Under the pieces are notes generated by a model that was given only the letters and a program-made list of their open reading frames with translations, did no database searches and had not been told where the DNA came from. Below are positions 16,779 through 23,579 of a stretch of DNA of 23,579 nt, piece by piece (within the stretch, counting starts at the first letter, position 1; every line of letters begins with the position of its first letter). This stretch comes from Anaerolineales bacterium UBA832 (lineage in GTDB: Bacteria; Chloroflexota; Anaerolineae; Anaerolineales; UBA11657): positions 1-23,579 of the forward strand of contig DBHI01000137.1 in the NCBI GenBank assembly GCA_002296125.1. The letters run 5' to 3'. A program made the translations under genes and the position numbers.

Positions 16779-16796
16779 ATAAATTTGTATTGATTT

Positions 16797-17948
16797 TTAG
16801 ATATGATTATTAATACTTTCAACAAATCTTGAGGTAATTTCTATCGGAGTTAAAGATGGCCTCGAGGGCATTTGTTCTTGTATGTGTTTAAGTTTAATGT
16901 GCAAAAATATAGGACCTTCAACAGAATGGAATTTTTCCCAATAATAGGACAATGAATCATTACTATATACAGTCACAGCTCTCCGATATCCAGCAGCTAG
17001 TGCCATCTCAGATAAAGATACTGTCGATGACACAGATGGCTGTCCACCTGTTGAAGCATACATTTCATTATCAAATACAACATGAATATAATTAGAAGGT
17101 TTGTAATGTCCAATAGTAGCTAAAGAACCCAATCGCATCAATATTGCTCCGTCACCATCTAATACAACTATCCTCTGTTTAGATTTAATTAATGATATAC
17201 CTAAACCTAATGCAGCTGCTGTACCCATTGATCCTTGCATATAAAAATTCTGAGGGCGATCGTTATATTGAAACAATGCTCTGGAAAGAATGCCTGTCGT
17301 TGAAATAACGATATCCTGCCCAAAATGAAATTTATTAATTACATCTGTTAACTTTAACGTTACTATCTTTGGTTCATCATTTTCTTCCATTTCACCAACA
17401 TTTCTATCAAATGCTTCTTGATGCAAATCTTTTGCATGAGCATATGATTGCAACATATTACGTTTTAAAACAAAAGCCGCTGGTATTTGAGTACTTCGCA
17501 TATGATCAAATGCTCTAGAAACTGCTGAAGTTACATCAATATCATTAGAAGGAAATTCCTGACGATAAATACCCATTAAATCAATTAATGAATCAGTTAT
17601 TTTCCCCATAATAAGATGCTGAGCAGCATCTGGTTGGCTATCTGGATCTCCTCTATGAGATACAATGAGCAAAACTGGAATCTTATATATATTAGTCAAT
17701 GAAGTAATAGGATTAACTACATTTCCTAATCCTGAGTTCTGAATCAAAATAACTCCTATTTTCCCTGCCAAACTACTACCAGCAGCTATTCCAACAGCCT
17801 CACCTTCACTAACAGCACTAACATACCTTAAACTCTCATGACTAACTATCCGATTCGTAATAGGACTAAGCAAAGATCCAGGCACACCACTTGAAAGACC
17901 AATATTCTCGTCATACATATGATCTAAAAACAAATTAGAATCAATCAT
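16797..17948 (-). CDS. aepY: Phosphonopyruvate decarboxylase
   Basis: 383 residues, the size of the short two-domain ThDP enzymes Ppd/AepY. The N-terminal PYR domain has SSGVPGSLLSPI (19-30), near the family pattern GVPDSLLKP, and the catalytic Glu50 in SEGEAVGIAAG. The PP domain has the ThDP-magnesium motif GDG (265-267) followed by FDNEMYASTGGQ (292-303). It removes carbon dioxide from phosphonopyruvate to give phosphonoacetaldehyde, the step that makes PepM's unfavourable reaction go forward. Sulfopyruvate decarboxylase is the close alternative, but the gene overlaps the PepM stop by eight bases, which ties it to phosphonopyruvate. No AEP transaminase or 2-phosphonoacetaldehyde reductase follows in the window. 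Confidence 0.93.
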   Translation of the reverse strand: MIDSNLFLDHMYDENIGLSSGVPGSLLSPITNRIVSHESLRYVSAVSEGEAVGIAAGSSLAGKIGVILIQNSGLGNVVNPITSLTNIYKIPVLLIVSHRGDPDSQPDAAQHLIMGKITDSLIDLMGIYRQEFPSNDIDVTSAVSRAFDHMRSTQIPAAFVLKRNMLQSYAHAKDLHQEAFDRNVGEMEENDEPKIVTLKLTDVINKFHFGQDIVISTTGILSRALFQYNDRPQNFYMQGSMGTAAALGLGISLIKSKQRIVVLDGDGAILMRLGSLATIGHYKPSNYIHVVFDNEMYASTGGQPSVSSTVSLSEMALAAGYRRAVTVYSNDSLSYYWEKFHSVEGPIFLHIKLKHIQEQMPSRPSLTPIEITSRFVESINNHI

Positions 17949-19686
17949 TATCAGTACCCAACAAACTAGATTGCAATTCCTTAGCAGCTATATCTACATC
18001 AGAATGATTATGAACTTCCATCCATCCTTTATATACCTCTAGACCATATACCGAAAATCCACGATTAATGATTTCCTGTACAAAATCAGAAATTGTAGCC
18101 TTGGCAAAAGAATCAGATTCATAAAAAGACCCGTTAGCATTGTTAACACAATCACTATATATCTTATTTGCAATTCGTGCTCCTTCGGCCGAAAAGTAAG
18201 CTAATCCAGTAAATTCATAGTTAGCTTTCTCTATTGCAACATTCTTACCCATACTTATTATCTCAACCTTTCTCTTAACAGGAAACAAACTACGATGATG
18301 TCTGGTGCGTCCCTCACGTGTGACAACTAAATCAAGATTCTTATCTATCTCATGCTTGTGATAACGATAAGAATTATCAACAGCTAAAACAATATCCTCT
18401 TCAGTATCAACCAACCATCTTAAAATGTCATCCGTAAATAAAATATCAGAAAAAGCAAGCACAAATCCTTTTTTTATATAATCACTGGCACAAAATAATG
18501 AATGAACACTATGTGTTTCTGAATATTCTTTGTTATCACAATAAATCACTTGATTATCATCAAACTGTTCAAATTGATTGGCTTCATGTCCCTTTATTAC
18601 AACAATTTGATTAATGCCTACCTTACGAATTGTCTCAATCTGATGTTTTAATATTGGCTTACCGTTAATCTCTATTAATGATTTTGGTAACATAGAAAAT
18701 ATAGGATCTTTCCCTGCTGCCGGAATAACTACTGATATCTGCTGTGTTTTTGAGGCTTCACGATCTTTAGATTTAACCTGATCAAAACCAACCTGGTTAA
18801 AGATTTTTGGCAAAGGTGCACACCAAGGTTCTGATTCAAAACCACGATCACTCGACAAAATACTTTCTGCAGTTTCCAACATCGCCTTGTGTGAAGCACG
18901 CAATAGATGATTAGCATGAATAATCACATCAAACCCATATTTTGCCAACTCAACATCTGTTATTAAATTATATGTAGTTGGCACACAAACTAGTACTGGC
19001 CTATTATCAATCTCTTTACACAATTCATCAAATAAACTGACAAATGACAATACTTCATCAGGTGTATCTTGTTTGGAATGAATCATAATCCCATCTACAC
19101 CTGCTTCAATATACTTCTTAGCACGTAAAATAGCGTCTTCAACTCCTAAGCCTGCTATAAGACTTTCCAAACGAGCAATTACCATGAAAACATCTGTAGT
19201 ACGTGCATCACGACCACGAGCAATCTTACGGGCAAACGAATCAGGATCTTCTAGAGTCTGATTAGCTGAAGCATCAAGACTATTCCGTTTTGGAAAAACC
19301 TTGTCCTCTATAATTACAGCAGATACACCTAATCTATCCAAATCACGCACAAAGTATTCAAACTGAACATCAGAACCACCCGTATCTCCATCAACTATCA
19401 TTGGCTTAGAAGTCACACTAAGAATTTCATTAATTGTATGTATCCTAGATGGATTACCAACAATTTCTGCATCAGGTAAACCTTTTGAAGCTGAATCTGT
19501 TAAACTACTTTCCCAAAACCCATCATAGGTGATCGTTTGTCCTTTATATTCAACACTGGCTGTTTCACCTACTAAAGCACTCAAACCATTGTGAGCTTCT
19601 ATGATCCTGACAAAACCGTTTTGATGAATCGTATGGATTAATTTAGATCTTCTTTCATCGGGATTCGCATTAAATCTTAATGACAT
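17941..19686 (-). CDS. pepM: Phosphoenolpyruvate mutase fused to a nucleotidyltransferase
   Basis: 581 residues in two domains. Residues ~15-290 are the isocitrate-lyase-fold mutase: DGDTGG (99-104) and the diagnostic EDKVFPKRNS (127-136) are intact, as is the metal-binding aspartate region. The enzyme rearranges phosphoenolpyruvate to phosphonopyruvate, forming the C-P bond. Residues ~317-581 form a nucleotidyltransferase domain: VVIPAAGKD (319-327), LPKSLIEINGKPIL (333-346) and FSDILF with the metal aspartate near 413. Such PepM fusions are common in glycan-linked phosphonate loci, where the second domain gives a CMP-phosphonate. The G-rich loop is short here (PAAGKDPIFSMLPK), as in other fused domains. 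The gene starts the phosphonate module, 24 bases after a glycosyltransferase, and overlaps Ppd at its end. Mutase identity is certain. The second domain's substrate is inferred. Confidence 0.95.
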   Translation of the reverse strand: MSLRFNANPDERRSKLIHTIHQNGFVRIIEAHNGLSALVGETASVEYKGQTITYDGFWESSLTDSASKGLPDAEIVGNPSRIHTINEILSVTSKPMIVDGDTGGSDVQFEYFVRDLDRLGVSAVIIEDKVFPKRNSLDASANQTLEDPDSFARKIARGRDARTTDVFMVIARLESLIAGLGVEDAILRAKKYIEAGVDGIMIHSKQDTPDEVLSFVSLFDELCKEIDNRPVLVCVPTTYNLITDVELAKYGFDVIIHANHLLRASHKAMLETAESILSSDRGFESEPWCAPLPKIFNQVGFDQVKSKDREASKTQQISVVIPAAGKDPIFSMLPKSLIEINGKPILKHQIETIRKVGINQIVVIKGHEANQFEQFDDNQVIYCDNKEYSETHSVHSLFCASDYIKKGFVLAFSDILFTDDILRWLVDTEEDIVLAVDNSYRYHKHEIDKNLDLVVTREGRTRHHRSLFPVKRKVEIISMGKNVAIEKANYEFTGLAYFSAEGARIANKIYSDCVNNANGSFYESDSFAKATISDFVQEIINRGFSVYGLEVYKGWMEVHNHSDVDIAAKELQSSLLGTDND

Positions 19687-19697
19687 ATTATTGATAT

Positions 19698-19701
19698 CTC
19701 C
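19698..19701 (-). promoter_or_regulatory. Ribosome binding site of the PepM fusion gene
   Basis: GGAG on the minus strand, eleven bases before the ATG at 19686. It supports that start. Confidence 0.55.
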
Positions 19702-19710
19702 ATTAAATCT

Positions 19711-20931
19711 TTAATTAACAATTAACATATCTTCATTTTGACGTAAAAATTCTGATCCTATATAACCAGGAAAATACCTCATAGGATGATTCTGGGGGAA
19801 TACGTTGCGAAATCTATTCTGAAACTCTTGATGACTTGCCTCATCTACCCAGACACCTTGTAAACGCAAAAACATTTCTTTCGTTAAGTCTAGTATTTCC
19901 TCAGAAGAATTATTTATAATTTCTATTCCCTCATCAGCAATAGTTTTTTGTGTATCATGCCATAATCTATTCCAATCTGCACCTCTTAACACCATTTCAT
20001 GAAATGTCATATAGCGATTTTCAATATTGTTCCAATATTTCTTTAATATAAATAAATCATGATTAGATCTTCCACTTTCAGCTAATGGGACCATATTAAC
20101 AAAAACCATTGGAATATCAAATATATGAGACAGATAATATATCCCAGCCGTACAACCTATAAAAAACTTGCAATGAGACTGTAAAAACACATCAGCAAAT
20201 TCAGGATTTTGCATTTTGTTTCTTGCATGATATGCATAATCAATAATTCTTTCATCACCATTTGAAAACTCTTCTTTAGCTTGATGTCCAACCCTTACAA
20301 CATATAAACCCTGTTCAACTAACCATTCCGCTGCGGGCATATATGAGGAAATATCACAATCACGAAAATCATTGTAGGAAAAATAATCTTGTGGATCCCT
20401 TATAAAATCAGGTGAATCTGTATAATCACTATCACGTGCATGTATACACACATATTCCCGATTTGCCGGAATACCCAAATCTACCAAAATACGTTTACCA
20501 TCTTCAATTTCTTCATTAGTAAAATTAAGCTGTGGCCCAATTGTCTGCCATATTTCCCATTCTAACAAAAAGCCTGAATGACTAAAATCAATCCATGAAA
20601 AACGATCCAAAGTTTTTCTTGAATTTTCGTGTTGTTTTAATATATTATCTTGGATCTTTTTTAATAACTCCCATATGAAATCATTTTGTATCAGTTTTGT
20701 CCTTCTTTCAATCATAGTCAAAATCTGATGATTAACTGGATTACAACCTGCAATCAGAAGATCTATACTTTTTTTCTTGTCTGACATATGCTTTTGATTT
20801 CTTAAGTAATACTCCATGTTTCCAGAAATTCTACCTAAAGACCTGTATGGTATTAAACCAATCCTTAGGGAATACACTGGACGTAATATAATCAAAAACA
20901 AATTGATAATGAAACTAATAATACTAAACAT
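19711..20931 (-). CDS. TIGR04372-family putative glycosyltransferase (paralogue A)
   Basis: 406 residues. A hydrophobic N-terminus (SIISFIINLFLIIL) precedes LRIGLIPYRSLGRISGN, then blocks shared with the gene at 10812: GPQLNF, CIHARDSDYTD, SYNDFRDCDISSYM, SHCKFFIGCTAG, NMVPLAESG, NSSEEILDL and a closing YIGSEFLRQN. The order and spacing are collinear over the whole length, so the two are full paralogues, though well diverged. The protein probably sits on the inner membrane face and transfers a sugar, but the family's chemistry is poorly known and the donor is not visible. It follows the sulfotransferase-fold gene by 61 bases, the largest gap in the window, in which I see no convincing promoter or terminator. 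Confidence 0.75.
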   Translation of the reverse strand: MFSIISFIINLFLIILRPVYSLRIGLIPYRSLGRISGNMEYYLRNQKHMSDKKKSIDLLIAGCNPVNHQILTMIERRTKLIQNDFIWELLKKIQDNILKQHENSRKTLDRFSWIDFSHSGFLLEWEIWQTIGPQLNFTNEEIEDGKRILVDLGIPANREYVCIHARDSDYTDSPDFIRDPQDYFSYNDFRDCDISSYMPAAEWLVEQGLYVVRVGHQAKEEFSNGDERIIDYAYHARNKMQNPEFADVFLQSHCKFFIGCTAGIYYLSHIFDIPMVFVNMVPLAESGRSNHDLFILKKYWNNIENRYMTFHEMVLRGADWNRLWHDTQKTIADEGIEIINNSSEEILDLTKEMFLRLQGVWVDEASHQEFQNRFRNVFPQNHPMRYFPGYIGSEFLRQNEDMLIVN

Positions 20932-20992
20932 AACTATACAAGATCTTCAACACTCAAAAATAATTTACTAAAAAATGCAAAACAAAACCATG

Positions 20993-22447
20993 CTATAGTA
21001 TGTCTGGCAAATATGCGCGTTTTGTAATCATTCTCTTAAAAGCCTTCAAAAACAACTGAGAGCGATTTAACACTATAATTGGAAATAAAACAATTGAAAA
21101 TAAGTAACGAAAAATATTAACCAATAGATAACATCCCCTACCAGTTAACAATACAACATATGCAAGCAAAGAGTTGGCTTTAGAAGCATAATATGTGCTA
21201 CAAAATTCCATTAAACGCCTATACCAACGTACAGTTGACAACTTTAGACCTTTATTAGACCATTTGTGTCGATAATATGCATTTGTAGTATAGTCTTTTA
21301 GAGTCTTAGGTTCTACAGATTCATGATAAGCATGTTTAATATATGACCACAGATTAAACACATTTATATAATCAACAAATACTAGTTTTTCATAATAAGA
21401 CGGTAAAAGCATTAGAAGACACGCAATCAATCTATTCAATATATTATCACGGCGATATTTGTACAAATTATAGCCATACTTGATACAATAATTATAAAAC
21501 AATGCTTCAAGTACAAACCAATCCAAAGTGGGAAGTGTACTCTGCCAATCTGATGATATCACTCTAGGATTAGGTTCATTCATTGGCTTCATATTGTAAG
21601 CCTTATCACCCCACCATAATAATCCACCAAAGGTACTTTTTAACAAACAATCATGATAATCTACACCTAAAAACCTAACGGTAGACTGCATAAGATCTTC
21701 CAATCTATGATGCATATCTTCATGCCTAACCACACGCACACAATCCAAGTTTATACCCTTCAAATACTCAAGACTCTCTGTAAACCATATTGAATGATAA
21801 TAATAAGTACGTCGCTTATATATTACAGCATCAGTATTATTTAATTTGTGTTTATCAATATATACAACACTCTCATATCTACCCTTTAGATTTGATCTAG
21901 GATCCCTAACGAAACCAACTGCAAGCATATCAGGAAAATCTGGCAATAAATATTTAGGAACATATTCATGGACATGAATATGATATACAAGAATTTTCTT
22001 ATCGCTTAAGTTTTCATTTCTCACATAAGCATATGCATAATGTATTGCCAAAAGGAAAGTTTTACATGTAATTGTTTGATCACAAAGTAAATTCATTAAA
22101 ACTGTTTTAAATAGATTCTCATCTATCTCTAACCATTGATTCTGAGTATCTCCTAAAGTTGTCATTCCATCATGCCCAGGTATTCGACGTGTATCCAATA
22201 AAGAAGCATGTTTCTGACAAAAAACATCCACAATAGTTTTCCAGTTCCAATTATCTTTATAATCTGATGCCCACTGTTCCCAATGAGGATAGAGATACAT
22301 CAATATATAAGCAGGAACCATGTAGATTTGTGGATGACCATCCAAATAACTTTGAAACAACTTGCTACCGCTACCATTACCTATACCAAAACAAACCATA
22401 CGGGGTTCAGTAATACTATCAAAAGATGGATATCTCAAAGTCTGCAT
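20993..22447 (-). CDS. Sulfotransferase-fold protein with hydrophobic C-terminus
   Basis: 484 residues, longer than simple sulfotransferases. An N-terminal phosphosulfate-binding-like loop, FGIGNGSGSKLFQSYLDGHP (20-39), has the shape of the family's GxGRSGTTLLxxxLDxHP. The 3'-phosphate-binding segment appears as GFVRDPRSNLKGRYES (177-192), with Arg180 and Ser184. After about residue 310 the sequence is unfamiliar and ends in hydrophobic stretches (LLAYVVLLTG and YLFSIVLFPIIVL, about 425-470) that may anchor it to the membrane. Family members move sulfate from PAPS to sugars. Here the loop is altered (GNGSGS rather than GRSGTT), and the operon has a CysC-like kinase but no sulfate adenylyltransferase. 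It may transfer sulfate or another group from a 3'-phosphonucleotide to the glycan (inference). Confidence 0.72.
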   Translation of the reverse strand: MQTLRYPSFDSITEPRMVCFGIGNGSGSKLFQSYLDGHPQIYMVPAYILMYLYPHWEQWASDYKDNWNWKTIVDVFCQKHASLLDTRRIPGHDGMTTLGDTQNQWLEIDENLFKTVLMNLLCDQTITCKTFLLAIHYAYAYVRNENLSDKKILVYHIHVHEYVPKYLLPDFPDMLAVGFVRDPRSNLKGRYESVVYIDKHKLNNTDAVIYKRRTYYYHSIWFTESLEYLKGINLDCVRVVRHEDMHHRLEDLMQSTVRFLGVDYHDCLLKSTFGGLLWWGDKAYNMKPMNEPNPRVISSDWQSTLPTLDWFVLEALFYNYCIKYGYNLYKYRRDNILNRLIACLLMLLPSYYEKLVFVDYINVFNLWSYIKHAYHESVEPKTLKDYTTNAYYRHKWSNKGLKLSTVRWYRRLMEFCSTYYASKANSLLAYVVLLTGRGCYLLVNIFRYLFSIVLFPIIVLNRSQLFLKAFKRMITKRAYLPDIL

Positions 22448-22500
22448 AGAGTCTAATTTATATTAAATAAGTATTTTAAGATAATCAATATACAAATATG

Positions 22501-23007
22501 TTAAATAATAGAATTCTGAAAAGCTTGTTGTAGTTTAATATCGTCTTTAGAGTTTGGAGCCCATGAAGCAAAAATAGTTTTGTCAGGTAAAAAAGGGCCC
22601 TTAGTAACCTCATGAAATACTACAACTTCAGTTATTGGTATTACAGTATGAAAACAATCGTCCGGAATCCTGTAATAAAAATGTTTACCTGATTCCTTAT
22701 CTCCCATATACACATGACGCTCAACATTTCCAATTTCATCAAACAAAACAATATTCAACAAACCTTCAATTACATGAAAAGATTCTGATTTTCCCACATG
22801 TTTGTGTGGAGGAACATAAGTACCATAAGAATGTACAATAATCATTTCATGTATGTCATCCTGAATATCATGATGAGTACACAAACGTATACGTTTTCTA
22901 GGATTGGTTTTTGCCAATTCCTTTAGTTTGTCAATATCATCTCGATTAATTGTTGTAATATTTTCAACTGTATATAACACTTCTTGATTTACCACTTTAT
23001 ATTTCAT
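22501..23007 (-). CDS. wbuC: WbuC-family cupin metalloprotein
   Basis: 168 residues. After an N-terminal RKRIRLCTHHDIQDDIHEM stretch typical of WbuC, the cupin metal motif PPHKHVGKSESFHVIEG supplies His68, His70 and Glu75, with His120 in DDCFHTVIP as the fourth ligand. LLNIVLFDEIGN is the following strand pair. WbuC proteins occur inside O-antigen clusters. Their role is uncertain, and a sugar isomerase or other small-molecule function has been suggested by fold only. The gene starts five bases after the DegT stop, behind a weak AGGT ribosome site, and leads into the sulfotransferase-fold gene 53 bases on. The family call is fairly sure, the activity unknown. Confidence 0.82.
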   Translation of the reverse strand: MKYKVVNQEVLYTVENITTINRDDIDKLKELAKTNPRKRIRLCTHHDIQDDIHEMIIVHSYGTYVPPHKHVGKSESFHVIEGLLNIVLFDEIGNVERHVYMGDKESGKHFYYRIPDDCFHTVIPITEVVVFHEVTKGPFLPDKTIFASWAPNSKDDIKLQQAFQNSII

Positions 23008-23012
23008 ATGTT

Positions 23013-23579
23013 TTACCTATAAAATTCCAATATTTTTGATGATACATAATCCAATGCATCATCAGTCATATTTTCATGATTAGGAATAGACAAAATCCTT
23101 TGAACCATTTTCTCAGCCACAGGTATTTCTGGAGTAAATATTCCTTTATATGCAGTATGATATGGCATCAAAATTGAATGATGTATTTTAGTTTCAATAT
23201 TGTGTTCTCTCAAGAATTCAATCAACTCATCACGTTTATCAACCTGAATAGTATACGTATAAAATACGGGATGAGAACTATTGTCATATGTTGGGCATAC
23301 GACTACATCTCCCAAAACATTTTGATAATATTTAGCAATACTACGTCGCTTCTCGATAATAAGATCCAAACGATCTAATTCCACTAATAACATTGCTGCC
23401 TGTATAGTATGCATACGAAAATTAAGACTCGGAGTTACACAATCTTCGCGATTCACTGTACCAGCATATCTTAATGCTTCAATTTTGTCCCTAACAAGTT
23501 CATCATCAGTCAAAACAACACCAGCTTCTCCATAACTATGCAACACCTTCATTGCATTCATACTAAAACATGCTACTTC
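23013..23579 (-). CDS. DegT/DnrJ/EryC1-family aminotransferase, N-terminus cut by right edge
   Basis: The reading frame is open to the right edge, so this is only the C-terminal ~188 residues of a protein usually near 370-390. Just inside the edge the translation ACFSMNAMKVLHSYGEAGVV matches the family's PLP-lysine region (xxSFxxxKxxxxGEGG). The Lys is at 23547-23549. TPSLNFRMHTIQAAMLL and the closing HHSILMPYHTAYK and ILSIPNHENM segments are the usual C-terminal signatures (SxNxRMxxxxAA, and SLPxHxxM). DegT enzymes are PLP-dependent sugar aminotransferases that make amino sugars from nucleotide-linked ketosugars. The likely product is an amino sugar of the glycan, possibly the acceptor for the acylation set at the other end. 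The internal ATG at 23561 is not the real start. Confidence 0.92.
   Translation of the reverse strand, partial: EVACFSMNAMKVLHSYGEAGVVLTDDELVRDKIEALRYAGTVNREDCVTPSLNFRMHTIQAAMLLVELDRLDLIIEKRRSIAKYYQNVLGDVVVCPTYDNSSHPVFYTYTIQVDKRDELIEFLREHNIETKIHHSILMPYHTAYKGIFTPEIPVAEKMVQRILSIPNHENMTDDALDYVSSKILEFYR

Noticed and set aside
20932..20992. Possible promoter in the largest intergenic gap
   Set aside because: The gap is AT-rich, but I find no pair of -35 and -10 boxes at good spacing that stands out from background.
12075..22447. Ordinary sulfate activation and sulfation
   Set aside because: Not fully excluded, but there is no sulfate adenylyltransferase (CysD/CysN or Sat) in the window, and the kinase lacks the typical APS-contact residues. 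It is kept as the main alternative.
22448..22500. Possible terminator or small RNA
   Set aside because: The 53-base gap has no GC-rich hairpin with a T-run, only AT-rich sequence.

Overview
This window is an AT-rich stretch of bacterial DNA (about one third G+C by eye). It holds 21 genes, all read on the minus strand, with gaps of 61 bases or less and several overlaps. The content is that of a surface-polysaccharide (O-antigen, capsule or similar glycan) locus: glycosyltransferases, an ABC exporter, a CMP-sugar synthetase-like enzyme, a DegT aminotransferase, a WbuC-type cupin and a polysaccharide deacetylase. The organism is probably Gram-negative. I cannot name a genus from the sequence. 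There are no rRNA or tRNA genes, IS elements, CRISPR arrays or clear terminators. No gene-free stretch reaches 300 bases.

Layout in the direction of transcription (high to low coordinates): (1) 23579-19711, a DegT aminotransferase cut by the window edge, a WbuC cupin, a sulfotransferase-fold protein and a TIGR04372-type glycosyltransferase. (2) 19686-12075, a phosphonate module: phosphoenolpyruvate mutase fused to a nucleotidyltransferase, phosphonopyruvate decarboxylase, an asparagine-synthetase-like amidotransferase, a phosphonoacetaldehyde-dehydrogenase-like enzyme, a stand-alone nucleotidyltransferase and an APS-kinase (CysC)-like kinase. (3) 12008-7892, a second TIGR04372 glycosyltransferase paralogous to the first, a GT2 glycosyltransferase and an ABC exporter. 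(4) 7864-1, a CMP-sugar synthetase-like protein, a polysaccharide deacetylase, an acyl carrier protein, an acyl-AMP ligase, an inositol-monophosphatase-family phosphatase, a divergent GAPDH-like dehydrogenase, a GNAT-like acyltransferase and a B12-binding radical SAM protein cut by the left edge.

How they may work together (inference): PepM and Ppd make phosphonoacetaldehyde, and the dehydrogenase would oxidise it to phosphonoacetate, which the AsnB homologue might amidate. A nucleotidyltransferase would attach a CMP-type nucleotide. The CysC-like kinase could then add a 3'-phosphate, giving a PAPS-like phosphonate donor. A sulfotransferase-fold enzyme could use such a donor to decorate the glycan, and the phosphatase could recycle the 3'-phosphonucleotide. 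The same set of three genes could instead serve ordinary sulfation, but the CysC-like protein lacks the usual Asn-x-x-Arg APS contacts. A separate ACP, ligase, GAPDH-like, phosphatase and GNAT set could make and attach an unusual acyl group, possibly glyceroyl or tetronoyl, to an amino sugar. The CysC-like gene appears to start at an ATA codon.
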